NCBI GenBank assembly: GCA_963836915.1
Contig: CAWILH010000002.1
Location: forward strand, 3,100,001 to 3,164,000
Reading direction: 5' to 3'
Length of the DNA stretch: 64,000 nucleotides
Origin: Cryomorpha sp963836915
GTDB lineage: Bacteria; Bacteroidota; Bacteroidia; Flavobacteriales_D; Cryomorphaceae
The position numbers and the translations under genes were made by a program. Positions within the stretch are counted from its first letter, which is position 1. Every line of letters starts with the position of its first letter. Below the pieces are notes generated by a model, which was not told the DNA's origin, made no database searches, and was given only the letters and a program-made list of their open reading frames with translations. Positions 1 through 9,155 of this stretch are shown here, piece by piece.

Positions 1-665
1 TGGCTTCCTTCAACTAAATTTGTCCCTACCACATCGTTTGCAATAGCATAACTGGTAAATGCCCCACAAAAGCTGGGGTGGTCACCTTCATTGGCGTTGT
101 AAGATCCATCTGCATTTCGATCAAAAAATGGAGCAAGCGTTGGGCTAAACCCATCGCTGGTGTCGCCTTCTGCCGGCCAATTTAAAATGTCTTCCGGGAT
201 TTCATATCCATTGGGAAACTGGTTAGCAACATCACAACCTGGATCTGAGAGACAGTCATAATATGAATTATGAGTGTCAACTTCGTCAGAGCTAACAAAC
301 CAAAATCTATTATAACCTGCTTCCTCCCCCGGGGAGTATGCCGTACCGTCCAATCTGAGCGGCCCAGGACCAAATTCACAATATTCATTATCCCACTGTG
401 TATTGCAAGAAAAGGGTTGTGCCGATGAGAGTATTTCGCCATTGGCATTTATACCGGAAATCCAGAGCGAAGAACTGAAAAGTGGAGATAGGCCTGAGCC
501 CGCCGGAGCTTCAAGTCCAGCAAGTCCATTATCCGCATCAAGGAATAGCGGGCCATCGACTGTTTGAATCCAGTTAAAATTATTTCCAGAGAACGTTTCT
601 GTGACCGGCTGCGAAAAGAGCACAAGTCCGATGAAAAGCGAAGTAAGGGTCAGTATAGTTTTCAT
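1..665 (-). CDS. Secreted T9SS-type surface protein, 3' end missing
   Basis: An open frame runs on the minus strand from an ATG at 665 to the left edge of the window without a stop (221 codons), so the C-terminus lies outside. It begins with a signal peptide (MKTILTLTSLFIGLVLFSQP) and continues into a mature region with the phrase SLWISGINANGE, the phrase FWFVSSDEV and the segment IPEDILNWPAEGD. From memory, these phrases recur in large Bacteroidota secreted proteins of unknown function that usually end in a T9SS type A sorting domain. The sorting domain is not visible here, so the export route is inferred from family resemblance. The specific function is unknown. The gene is followed, in the direction away from transcription, by the repeat tract at 745-1412. 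Confidence 0.75.
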   Translation of the reverse strand, partial: MKTILTLTSLFIGLVLFSQPVTETFSGNNFNWIQTVDGPLFLDADNGLAGLEAPAGSGLSPLFSSSLWISGINANGEILSSAQPFSCNTQWDNEYCEFGPGPLRLDGTAYSPGEEAGYNRFWFVSSDEVDTHNSYYDCLSDPGCDVANQFPNGYEIPEDILNWPAEGDTSDGFSPTLAPFFDRNADGSYNANEGDHPSFCGAFTSYAIANDVVGTNLVEGS

Positions 666-744
666 AACATTTGATTTAGCCTTGAAATTAGAAAACTGCA
701 CGGAGTGCGAACGATCCGTTTTTTGGGTTTCTTGAAATGCTAGT

Positions 745-1412
745 TACTCGGAAGTCGCGAGTCGCTGGTCTCGAGTCTCGAGTCTCGAGTCGCGAGTCTC
801 AAGTCTCAAGTCGCAAGTCTCGAGTCGTAAGTCTCGAGTCGCAAGTAGCCCGCCACCGCTCCCGAAGTTTGCAATAGCAGGTTAGGTCAATTCAATTAAA
901 TAAGGGAACATAAAATTTTCTTGCTTCGCCGAGAGTTCGAACTTTATCACTCGCAAGTTTCTAGTCGCGAGTCACAAGTCTCGAGTCGCAAGTAGCCCAG
1001 CACCGCTCCCAAAGTTTGCAATAGCGGGTTGGGTTAATTCAATGGAATAAGGGGACAGGAGATTTTCCTGCTTCGCCCAGAGTTCGAGCTTTATCACTCG
1101 CGACTTGCGACTAACTAATCGCGACTCGTAAGTTGCCCAGCACCGCTCCCAAAATTTGCAATAGCGGGTTGGGTTAATTCAATGGAATAAGGGGACATGT
1201 GATTTTCTTGCTTCGCCGACAGTTCGAACTTTGCACTTGCGACTAACTACTCGCGACTCGCAAGTAGCCCACCGCCGCTCCCAAAATTTGCAATAGCGGC
1301 TAGGGTCAATTCAATGGAATAAGGGAACATAAAATTTTCTTGCTTCGCCCAGAGTTCGAACTTTAACACTCGTGACTCGCGACTAACTACTCGCGACTAG
1401 CCACTTGCTACT
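745..1412. repeat. Degenerate tandem repeat tract with nested minisatellite
   Basis: Four copies of a block of about 110 bp begin near 853, 1001, 1141 and 1273 (spacing 148, 140 and 132 bp). Each reads roughly CACCGCTCCCAAAGTTTGCA, then a stretch containing TTCAATGGAATAAGGGGACA, then TTGCTTCGCC and AGTTCGAACTTT. Between blocks sit short arrays built from 7-10 bp units such as GTCGCGAGTC, GTCTCGAGTC and their complement GACTCGCGAC. To the left of about 990 the units read in the GTCGCGAGTC sense, while to the right they read in the GACTCGCGAC sense, so the array changes orientation. No open frame spans it. It fills the space between the sucB stop codon and the next gene. No function is recognisable. 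Confidence 0.85.
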
Positions 1413-1431
1413 GGCGCTTCGCGCCCAGCGC

Positions 1432-2775
1432 TTAAAGCCCCAAAAGCACCTCCGCCGGATCCTTCGCTCCAAAGAGCATCTTCTCTGGATGTTCGAGCAT
1501 CTCTTTGACCTTTACCAGAAAACTTACCGATTCCTTGCCGTCGATAATGCGGTGATCGTAAGACAGGGCTACGTACATCATGGGCAGTATAACCACTTCG
1601 CCGTTTACCGCCATGGGCCGATCCACGATATTGTGCATACCCAGTATTGCCGACTGTGGCGGATTGATGATCGGCGTGCTCATCATAGAGCCAAATACAC
1701 CGCCGTTGGTGATGGTAAAGGTGCCGCCCTGCATCTCGTCAATCCCTATTTTTCCATCGCGTGCCTTTATGGCCAGTCGCTTGATCTCTGTTTCGATCTC
1801 GGCAAGGCTCATCTGCTCAGCATTCCGCACCACAGGCACCATAAGGCCTTTCGGCGAACTCACCGCTATTCCGATGTCGGCGTAGTGGTGGGTGATCATC
1901 TCGTCCCCATCTATCATGGCATTTACCGATGGGAATAGATTTAAGGCTTCCGTGACAGCCTTTGTAAAGAACGACATGAAGCCAAGTCCAACGCCATGGT
2001 GCTCCTTGAATGTTTCTTTATACGTGTTTCTTAAGTCCATGATGGGCTTCATATTCACCTCATTAAAGGTGGTGAGCATGGCCGTCTCATTTTTCACGCC
2101 TACCAATCGCTCGGCCACTTTGCGGCGCAGCATGCTCATTCGGCTGCGCTCGGTATCGCGCGAGCCGCCCCAGCCACTTGTCGTTTCGGTGTCAAAGCCT
2201 GCCGACATGGCACTTACCACGTCTTCTTTGGTGATGCGGCCACCGCGACCGCTGCCCTTTACTTTCTCGGGAGCTATGCCTTTTTCATCCATCATCTTCT
2301 TTGCCGATGGCGATGGATGCCCCTTGGCATACGAGTCCTTTTGATCTTCCCGATCTTTGCGCTCTTCGGCAGATGGTGCTTTTTCGGTTTCTTTTTTCTC
2401 CCTGTCCTCTTCTACTTTTGTCTCGGCCTTTTCTTCCTTTGAGCTTTCACTCTTGGTTTCGCTCTTGGTTTCGTTTTTATGCTTTGCTTCTGGTTTGTCG
2501 GCTTCAGATTTTGCATCAGCATCGCCGCCAGCAGGTTTCTCAGCATCGGTGTCGATAAGGCATACCACTTCACCTACCGCCACGGCATCACCTTCAGCAG
2601 CTTTGAGTTGAATGATCCCGGCCACTTCGGCGGGAAGTTCTAGCGTAGCTTTGTCTGAGTCGATTTCGGCTATGGCCTGGTCTTTTTCTACATAGTCGCC
2701 ATCTTTTACCAACCAGGCAGCTATTTCAACTTCAGATATCGATTCGCCCGGGCTGGGCACTTTCATTTCAAACAT
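1432..2775 (-). CDS. sucB: 2-oxoglutarate dehydrogenase E2, dihydrolipoamide succinyltransferase
   Basis: E2 core of the 2-oxoglutarate dehydrogenase complex. It transfers the succinyl group from E1 to CoA in the TCA cycle. The 447-residue protein has one N-terminal lipoyl domain (residues 1-77) with the lipoylated lysine at K42 in EIDSDKATLE. A charged linker rich in Lys, Glu and Ser follows (about 85-150), then a peripheral-subunit-binding segment (about 155-190, SAKKMMDEKGI...GRGGRITKEDV). The catalytic acyltransferase domain carries DHRIIDG near residue 408. The start lies 9 bp after the sucA stop, so the two genes form an operon. No E3 gene is present nearby. The 3' flank is the repeat tract at 745-1412, with a small GC hairpin (GGCGC-TTC-GCGCC) at 1412-1424 that may help termination. 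Confidence 0.97.
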   Translation of the reverse strand: MFEMKVPSPGESISEVEIAAWLVKDGDYVEKDQAIAEIDSDKATLELPAEVAGIIQLKAAEGDAVAVGEVVCLIDTDAEKPAGGDADAKSEADKPEAKHKNETKSETKSESSKEEKAETKVEEDREKKETEKAPSAEERKDREDQKDSYAKGHPSPSAKKMMDEKGIAPEKVKGSGRGGRITKEDVVSAMSAGFDTETTSGWGGSRDTERSRMSMLRRKVAERLVGVKNETAMLTTFNEVNMKPIMDLRNTYKETFKEHHGVGLGFMSFFTKAVTEALNLFPSVNAMIDGDEMITHHYADIGIAVSSPKGLMVPVVRNAEQMSLAEIETEIKRLAIKARDGKIGIDEMQGGTFTITNGGVFGSMMSTPIINPPQSAILGMHNIVDRPMAVNGEVVILPMMYVALSYDHRIIDGKESVSFLVKVKEMLEHPEKMLFGAKDPAEVLLGL

Positions 2776-2784
2776 GGGGAAGGT

Positions 2785-5523
2785 TTATTTTACAGGTTGT
2801 TTGGCGTGGCTGAAGAGCCTGCTCATTATATCTTTTTGTCTCAATTCGGAAGCCTTGCTCGATCCCGTAGCCGGACTGGCACTAGCCTTGAGCGATATGC
2901 ACTCCCAATCTACCTTGCGGTAATTCATGGCTATAAATGCCCAGGCGCCCATATTCTGGGGCTCTTCTTGAAGCCAGATGTATTTATCGGCATTCTTATA
3001 CTTCGCTACGAGCTTATCGATCTGCTTCTCAGGGAGTGGGTAGAGCTGCTCCATGCGTATAATGGCCATATTCTCTCCACTCTCGCTCGCTTCTTTTTGC
3101 TCCAGTATTTCGTAATAGACTTTTCCAGAACAGAACACAAGGGTGTCAACCTGCCCGGCATCAATATTCGGGTCATCTAACACTTCCTGAAAACGGCCCT
3201 TGGTAAGCTCTTCCATTGTGGATGTTGCCCCAGTGTAGCGCAATAGTTTTTTGGGTGCAAACACCATAAGGGGTTTGCGGAAGCTGCGGTGCATCTGTCT
3301 GCGCAACAGGTGAAAATAATTGGCTGGGGTCGTGGCATTGCATACCTGGATATTCTGCTCGGCGCATTGCTGCAAAAACCGCTCTAGGCGGGCACTCGAA
3401 TGCTCCGAGCCCATCCCTTCATACCCGTGTGGCAATAGCAGCACGATACCATTCATGGTACGCCACTTATCTTCGGCCGATGTTATGAACTGATCGACCA
3501 TGATCTGAGCTCCATTGAAGAAGTCGCCAAACTGCGCTTCCCAGATGGTGAGCGACTGCGGACTCGCAAAGGCATATCCGTAATCGAAGCCGAGCACTCC
3601 ATATTCGGAGAGCAGGGAGTTGTATACTTGAAATTGCGCCTGCTCATCGGATAGATGGTTTAGCGGTAGGTATTCTTCTTCGGCATCTTCCGTCTTTAGC
3701 ACGGCGTGGCGGTGTGAGAAGGTGCCACGCTCAGAATCTTGACCCGAGAGGCGCACGGCATACCCTTCCTTGAGCAGTGTGGCGTAGGATAAAAGCTCGC
3801 CCATGGCCCAATCCAGCTTATCTTCCTTCACCATCTTCTGCCGGTCTTTCATCAGCTTTCCTACCTTACGGAAAAAGCTTTTATCCTTCGGTAAGGTTGT
3901 CATCTTCATAGCCAGATCATGGAGTTTCTCCTTGTCGTATCCGGTCTCGGGCGAGGTGTCAAAATCACTTGCTTTGGCAGGCACCATTTCACTCCACGTT
4001 TCTGCCAAGAAATGCGGTACATATACATTGGGCACTTCTTTGGACTCATCGTATTGCTTGTCGAGCAATGCTTCAAATTTTTCGATCACTTCGTCCGCTC
4101 CCTTTTGGGAAATGACTTTTTCTTCGAGAATCTGCTTCAGGTAGATTTCCCTCGGATTGGGGTGATTGGCAATGATATCGTAGAGTTTGGGCTGGGTGAA
4201 TTTTGGCTCGTCACCTTCATTATGCCCGTATTTGCGGTAGCATAAGAGATCTATGAACACATCCCTACCAAATTCCTGCCGGTACTGAAAAGCTATGAGA
4301 ATGGTTTGCACCACCGCTTCGATATCGTCTCCATTTACATGAAATACAGGGCATAGGGTAGTCTTGGCTACATCGGTGCAATAGGTAGAAGACCGCCCAT
4401 CTAGGTAATTGGTAGTGAAGCCTACCTGATTGTTTACCACGATATGAATGGTACCACCGGTACGGTAACCATCGAGTTGAGCCATCTGAATGACTTCGTA
4501 CACCACTCCCTGCGCGGCTATGGCTGCATCTCCATGGATCAAGAGGGGAAGTATGGCGCGCTCTTCCTTAAGGTAATTATCGATCTTGGCCCTAGCCAGC
4601 CCTTCTACTACGGGGCCTACCGCTTCGAGGTGCGAGGGATTTGGCACGAGGGTGAGCTGCACCGGTTCTCCATTTTCGGCCATGATGGTATTCGAATAGC
4701 CAAGATGGTATTTTACATCGCCATCAAATTCTTCTCCATCGTCTTGCTCTTCGTATTGCTTCCCTTCAAACTCGCTGAAGATGTTCTTAAAATCTTTTTT
4801 GAAAATATTGCCAAGCACATTCAAGCGCCCTCTATGAGCCATACCGAAGACCATTTCCTTGACACCGTATTTCGATGCCCGCTGGATCAAAGCGTGTATG
4901 GCGGGTATGAGGGCTTCGCCACCTTCTAGCGAGAAGCGCTTCTGACCTACGAACTTCTTTTGCAAAAACTGCTCAAAAGAAGTGGCCCGGTTGAGCATAT
5001 TGAAGATGATGCGCTTCTCTTCGGTATTAAATTGGGGGCGGTTTTTAAGCTCTATTTTATTGCGTATCCACCTGCGGCGCTCGGGATGCCGTATATAATT
5101 ATACTCTATCCCTATGCTTTGGCAATAGGTTTCTTTTAAGTGGTCTACGATCTCGCGCAGGGTTGCGGCGCCTATGCCTATCTCTTCCCCGGCTTGAAAA
5201 ACGGTGTCCAAATCGGTGTCGCTCAATTCAAAGTTCTTTAGCTCTAGCGTAGGAGTGTATTTGCGCCGCTCGCGCACGGGATTGGTTTTGGTAAAAAGGT
5301 GACCGCGTGAGCGATAGCCTTCCACCAAATTTAAAACTTTAAATTCCTTTTGAACATTCTCAGGAATGGATTCCCCACCATCATACTGGGTGCGTGCAAA
5401 CTCGAATCCTTCGAAGAAATGCGCCCAATCCGGCTCTATTGAACCCGCATCCTGACGGTATTTTTGATATTGCCCTTCGATCCAGTTTATTGACGTATTG
5501 CCGAGAAAAGAAAATTTGTCCAT
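2785..5523 (-). CDS. sucA: 2-oxoglutarate dehydrogenase E1 component
   Basis: Thiamine-diphosphate-dependent decarboxylase E1 of the 2-oxoglutarate dehydrogenase complex (cytoplasm, TCA cycle), 912 residues, the normal size for the family. The N-terminus has the short E2-binding segment (FLGNTSINWIEGQYQKY). The core holds the TPP-binding region with MAHRGRLNVLGN, the segment HGDAAIAAQGVVYE and the metal-binding segment NNQVGFTT. The C-terminal transketolase-like half contains HGYEGMGSEHSSARLERFLQ and the typical ending WLQEEPQNMGAW. It is first in the sucA-sucB operon. The start at 5523 fits the promoter-like motif at 5554-5561. Confidence 0.97.
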   Translation of the reverse strand: MDKFSFLGNTSINWIEGQYQKYRQDAGSIEPDWAHFFEGFEFARTQYDGGESIPENVQKEFKVLNLVEGYRSRGHLFTKTNPVRERRKYTPTLELKNFELSDTDLDTVFQAGEEIGIGAATLREIVDHLKETYCQSIGIEYNYIRHPERRRWIRNKIELKNRPQFNTEEKRIIFNMLNRATSFEQFLQKKFVGQKRFSLEGGEALIPAIHALIQRASKYGVKEMVFGMAHRGRLNVLGNIFKKDFKNIFSEFEGKQYEEQDDGEEFDGDVKYHLGYSNTIMAENGEPVQLTLVPNPSHLEAVGPVVEGLARAKIDNYLKEERAILPLLIHGDAAIAAQGVVYEVIQMAQLDGYRTGGTIHIVVNNQVGFTTNYLDGRSSTYCTDVAKTTLCPVFHVNGDDIEAVVQTILIAFQYRQEFGRDVFIDLLCYRKYGHNEGDEPKFTQPKLYDIIANHPNPREIYLKQILEEKVISQKGADEVIEKFEALLDKQYDESKEVPNVYVPHFLAETWSEMVPAKASDFDTSPETGYDKEKLHDLAMKMTTLPKDKSFFRKVGKLMKDRQKMVKEDKLDWAMGELLSYATLLKEGYAVRLSGQDSERGTFSHRHAVLKTEDAEEEYLPLNHLSDEQAQFQVYNSLLSEYGVLGFDYGYAFASPQSLTIWEAQFGDFFNGAQIMVDQFITSAEDKWRTMNGIVLLLPHGYEGMGSEHSSARLERFLQQCAEQNIQVCNATTPANYFHLLRRQMHRSFRKPLMVFAPKKLLRYTGATSTMEELTKGRFQEVLDDPNIDAGQVDTLVFCSGKVYYEILEQKEASESGENMAIIRMEQLYPLPEKQIDKLVAKYKNADKYIWLQEEPQNMGAWAFIAMNYRKVDWECISLKASASPATGSSKASELRQKDIMSRLFSHAKQPVK

Positions 5524-5553
5524 GTACTGCTAACCTCACTTTGGTAATGCCTG

Positions 5554-5561
5554 CAAAAATA
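5554..5561 (-). promoter_or_regulatory. Putative -7 promoter element of sucAB
   Basis: Read on the minus strand this is TATTTTTG, a match to the Bacteroidota housekeeping -7 consensus TAnnTTTG. It lies 31 bp upstream of the sucA start. No clear -33 TTTG partner is visible, so the call rests on one half-site. Confidence 0.4.
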
Positions 5562-5667
5562 CAATTTTATACTTAGCCGACCTGAATTAGGTTTGCCTTC
5601 TCCCCACCATAATTCTAGGCTTTTGTTTTGCCGGAAGGCGACGATCAATAGGCAGGGTCGCTCTGTG

Positions 5668-6033
5668 CTATCGCTCTTTCATACGTTCTCGCCAAGCCAC
5701 TTTCTCAGCACACCGCTTTAAGATTTCATAGGCCAGCATAGCGTAGATTTCATTGGGCGGCGTAGTGTGCAGCCTATGGCGTATAGCACTTTCGCGGATA
5801 TCGAGCTGGTAGAGCAGGCTTATGAACTTGGGGCTGTGTACCAATTCCGATTGTCTCAACTTTTCGGCAAATGGAACGATGATCTCCGAAAATTTCAGCT
5901 TTGCAATATCCCAATTCAAAGGCAGGCCTTGAAGCGAAAAATCTTTGACCACTTGCGCAGTGACCACCTTTACCCATTCGGGTCGGTCTATCCAATGCTG
6001 CGGCGGATGGGTGTATGCTGGGAGTTCTGCCAT
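5668..6033 (-). CDS. Hypothetical protein translationally coupled to M61 peptidase
   Basis: A 121-residue soluble protein that I do not recognise. Its ATG overlaps the stop codon of the upstream M61 peptidase by one base (TGATG), so translation is probably coupled and the reading frame is credible. The sequence is mixed alpha-helical in character with a highly charged C-terminus (RCAEKVAWRERMKER). It has no signal peptide, transmembrane segment or cysteine motif. The gene is followed by about 140 bp without features before the sucA promoter region. A role linked to the peptidase is only suggested by the coupling. Confidence 0.7.
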   Translation of the reverse strand: MAELPAYTHPPQHWIDRPEWVKVVTAQVVKDFSLQGLPLNWDIAKLKFSEIIVPFAEKLRQSELVHSPKFISLLYQLDIRESAIRHRLHTTPPNEIYAMLAYEILKRCAEKVAWRERMKER

Positions 6034-7884
6034 CAGCTATTGATCCAGGCTTTCCTGATCTTGAGCTCTTCGGGGGTTGGGTTTGCTTCGATTTCGAGCA
6101 CGTTTCTGCGGGTTCGCTCCACTTCTATGGCGCGCGCCTTTAGCTTCTTGTTTTTAAATTTATCATTCTTGCCTTTGCGGTTTATCACTACCTTCACCTT
6201 ATCGCCAGGCTCGGTACTTTCTTTGAAGGCATTGATCACATTCTGGGCCGATTCTAGGTCTAATTTTGCCCCCGCCCACGATATGAGTTCATCTCCTTCT
6301 TGAAATCCCAGCGCTTGGCCAAAACTGTCCATATCGGTAGTATTGACCACCACCAGGCGATCTGATTTTGGGTTATACCCCAAACTGATATTACCCCCCG
6401 AAACGGTCATTTCGGTAATGGAATCACGGTAAGCGATGCCAGCATATTGAAGCAGTTCGGTATATGGCAGTGGTTCGCCACCACCTACATAGCGGGTTAG
6501 AAAGTTCTCTATTTCTGGGTAACCGGATACTTCGGCCATCACCGAAAATAGGGTGCTGTCGATAAATGGCTTATTGGGGCCGTAGGCTTCGGAAAGGTCC
6601 TTCATCAGGTTTTGGGTGCCATAAGCACCTTCGCTCAGCTTACGCAACTTAAGGTCGAGCGCCATGCCTATCAAGGCTCCTTTTTCATAGACATTTCCGT
6701 ACTGGTCTTCATGCTCGCCAAGGGCTTTTTTGCTGAGCTCGGTAAAGGCTAACCCAGTATCGTAATAGCTGGCATTCACCATTTTATTTTGCATCACATC
6801 AAGAAAATCCTTCATGCTTACCATCCCCTGTTTCACCTGTACGTGCTGCGCTGCATACTCGGTACACCCTTCGTAAAGCCATAGGTGGGCGCTCATCTGC
6901 GGGTTCATAAAATCATAATCATCGATCTGCTCAGAGTGGATGTTCAGCGGGGTCACAATATGGAAAAATTCATGTGCGGTGACATCCCGGATGGTGCTGG
7001 CGATTAATTTGATCTCAACTTCGGGGAGTACGAAAACGGTAGACGTATTATGCTCCAGAGCCCCCATACCGCCCGACATACTCGGGCCGCTGGCAAGATA
7101 TATGAGTATGGTATACTGATCTACGGGCAGGCTTCCGCCAAGGTATTCCGCGGCAGCGGGGAAGAGTTCTTCCACTTCTTTCAGCACCGCCCTGCTTTTC
7201 ACCACGCCATTGGGTGAAAAAACGGAGATGGCTATCCGCGTATTTCCAACCATCATCGATGCGGTATCGGGCTTGCAATAAAGGATTGGATTATCGTGCA
7301 ATTGGAAATAATCGCCCGCCACGAAATGATCTGCCTTCGGGGTTGGCCGTGTTTCTGAGTGAAGTTTCTCCATAAAAATCTTCGGGCTTGATGATATCCA
7401 GCTTTGCGGCAAACTCTTTTTGGCCGGAGAAGTACCCTACGAAACCAAATGGGTTCAATACAATATTGGAGCCCTGCTCGATATTCGAACCGCCCGGCTC
7501 AAATATGCCGCTACCGGCTTCATCAAAAGTATCGTTGACCCAGTAGGTGAGTGCCTTCATTTTGGCGGAAGCCGGAATAAGCCATCTATTCGTATCCAAT
7601 TTTTTGACTTCCAGCAATTCACCTCCCGCATCGAAAGCCCGGAGCGAATCTACAAAACGACCGAAATCGCTAATGGAATAGGTGCCCGGAACGATCTTCG
7701 GCATATTATAGATGGCCGAATCTGCCATATTGGCCGCCGGATTAATGGTCACTTTCACCATATCGTCCTTGATATTGGCGATGTCTATTTCATAGCGCGT
7801 GGTGTCATCCGGCGCCGCGCTCTGAGCCGTGGTGAGGGCAGCAATAAGGAGGAATGGAAGTAAAAATGCGGTACTCTTTCTCAT
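6033..7884 (-). CDS. M61 glycyl-aminopeptidase-like protease with C-terminal PDZ (frameshifted)
   Basis: Secreted zinc metallopeptidase of family M61. The N-terminal part (start ATG at 7884, signal peptide MRKSTAFLLPFLLIAALTTA) contains the family's beta-rich domain. The rest has the zinc motif HEFFH (near 6970), the downstream EGCTEY glutamate and a PDZ domain (SFGQALGFQEGDELISWAGA). The two parts lie in different frames. The switch is near 7328-7335, where a two-base loss in a GA repeat would explain the break and would give a continuous protein of about 617 residues. The upstream in-frame ATG at 7944 is rejected because the promoter motif at 7902-7909 lies inside it. It could be a pseudogene, but a sequence error is equally likely. 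It is followed by a coupled small gene. Confidence 0.88.
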
Positions 7885-7901
7885 ATTCTTTCTTTGGCTG
7901 G

Positions 7902-7909
7902 CAAAGGTA
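7902..7909 (-). promoter_or_regulatory. Promoter -7 element of the M61 peptidase
   Basis: TACCTTTG on the minus strand, an exact match to TAnnTTTG, 18 bp upstream of the ATG at 7884. It rules out the longer N-terminus starting at 7944. Confidence 0.55.
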
Positions 7910-7937
7910 AATGGCTGGCGCGGTTTAAAGCAGGTTA

Positions 7938-7966
7938 TTGGCAAATTTTAAAAGAAGCTACCTTTG
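7938..7966 (+). promoter_or_regulatory. Promoter of the DinB_2-type gene
   Basis: TTG at 7938-7940, an 18-bp spacer, then TACCTTTG at 7959-7966. This matches the Bacteroidota -33/-7 layout. The ATG follows 20 bp later at 7986. It is divergent from the M61 promoter at 7902-7909. Confidence 0.6.
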
Positions 7967-7985
7967 AGTCAAATCAACCTTTTCG

Positions 7986-8510
7986 ATGAACGAACTGAAA
8001 CTAGAACCTTCGGAGCATGCCGAGTACCACGGCAACTATATCAAGCATATACATGCGGTAACGCTAAAAGAAGTGCTCGGAGCCGATCTTCCTACCCGTG
8101 ACTCTTTTTTTACGAAAGTAAAAGAAGACGACCATCTGGAAGCTTACGCTGCTGGCAAATGGACGGTAAAGGAAAGCCTGGTGCATTGCGTGGACACGGA
8201 GCGCATTTTTACTGCCCGCGCGCTGAAGATAGCCCGCGGTGAAGAGCTGCCGCTCTCAGGATACGATCATGTGGCCTATGCCAAATGCTCGAAAGCAGAG
8301 CTTAGAACACTTGAAAATATTGGCGCCGAATGGCGGGCATTACGAAATTCAACTGCGCTCCTTTTTGAAAATTTTGATGAGCTTACCCAGAAGCGGGCTT
8401 GCTTGGTGAGCGGCAATCGAGTGTCGGTGCGTGCCATAGCATTTATCATAGCTGGCCATAGCCTGCATCATTTTGAAATTTTAAAAACCCGATACGGACT
8501 TCGATTTTAG
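7986..8510 (+). CDS. DinB_2 superfamily metalloprotein
   Basis: A 174-residue four-helix protein of the DinB/YfiT-like superfamily, putative metal-dependent enzymes often acting as thiol or small-molecule transferases (unrelated to DNA polymerase IV despite the name). Histidines are placed as expected for the metal site: one in KESLVHCVDTERIF and a pair in AGHSLHHFEIL near the C-terminus. The KWTVKESLVH phrase is typical of the family. The substrate cannot be told. It has its own promoter at 7938-7966 and converges on nfu, with the two stop regions overlapping by 4 bp. Confidence 0.85.
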   Translation: MNELKLEPSEHAEYHGNYIKHIHAVTLKEVLGADLPTRDSFFTKVKEDDHLEAYAAGKWTVKESLVHCVDTERIFTARALKIARGEELPLSGYDHVAYAKCSKAELRTLENIGAEWRALRNSTALLFENFDELTQKRACLVSGNRVSVRAIAFIIAGHSLHHFEILKTRYGLRF

Positions 8511-9109
8511 ACTTCTTCCGCTACCACTTCTTTTACGTTTGGTAGCTCGGCCATAAGGAGTTGCTCAATTCCGTTCTTAAGGGTCACCACCGATGAAGGG
8601 CAACCGGAGCAGCTGCCACGAAGCTCTACCGTTACAACTCCTTCTTTATAGGATACGAAATCTATCGCGCCGCCATCGCTTTCCACGGCTGGCTTTACAT
8701 ATTCGAAGAGAATATTCTTGATCGCATCATCGTATTCGCTCGGTTCGATGTCGGCCCTTTCTTTTTTGGGTTTCATCCCGTTGCCGTGGCCTGCGTAAAC
8801 CTCTGGTGTCTTTTCTATTACAAATTGTGTTTTCACCAGGTAATCGCGCACATATTCACGCAGCTCGGTAGTGATCATGTCCCAACCCAAAGAATCGTTT
8901 TTCGTAATGGTCACGAAGTTGGAAGCTATAAAGACCCCTTTCACAAAAGGAAAATTGAAGAGCTCCACGGCCAGCTGTGATGATCCTTTGGCATCGGCCT
9001 GCGATTTATACTCCGCAGGATTATTGGATGAATAGATCACCCGATCGGCTACAAATTTCATTGTATTTGGATTGGGCGTAAGTTCGGCGTAAACGGTGGT
9101 AGGAAACAT
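8507..9109 (-). CDS. nfu: NifU/Nfu-type iron-sulfur cluster carrier
   Basis: A 200-residue Fe-S cluster scaffold or carrier. The N-terminal half is an Nfu_N domain (ELTPNPNTMKFV, residues about 8-95). The C-terminal half is the NifU-like domain with the cluster-binding CSGC (GSCSGCPSSVVTLKNGI), where two subunits would each give one CxxC pair. A short linker joins the domains (about 110-130). It acts in cytoplasmic Fe-S delivery. The start at 9109 lies 20 bp below the promoter motif at 9130-9137. The 3' end overlaps the convergent DinB_2 gene. Confidence 0.95.
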   Translation of the reverse strand: MFPTTVYAELTPNPNTMKFVADRVIYSSNNPAEYKSQADAKGSSQLAVELFNFPFVKGVFIASNFVTITKNDSLGWDMITTELREYVRDYLVKTQFVIEKTPEVYAGHGNGMKPKKERADIEPSEYDDAIKNILFEYVKPAVESDGGAIDFVSYKEGVVTVELRGSCSGCPSSVVTLKNGIEQLLMAELPNVKEVVAEEV

Positions 9110-9129
9110 TTTTGTATTTTTGTTGCCCC

Positions 9130-9137
9130 AAAGGTAA
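9130..9137 (-). promoter_or_regulatory. Promoter -7 element of nfu
   Basis: TACCTTTG on the minus strand, an exact TAnnTTTG match, 20 bp upstream of the nfu ATG. No obvious -33 partner is seen. Confidence 0.5.
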
Positions 9138-9155
9138 GGCCTTTGGACGAAGCGA

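Noticed and set aside
745..1412. CRISPR array
   Set aside because: Repeats are long, imperfect and irregularly spaced, spacers are themselves repetitive, and no cas gene is nearby.
7291..7884. Separate small secreted protein upstream of the M61 peptidase
   Set aside because: Its sequence is the N-terminal domain of the M61 family and continues in the next frame, so it is the same gene with a frameshift.
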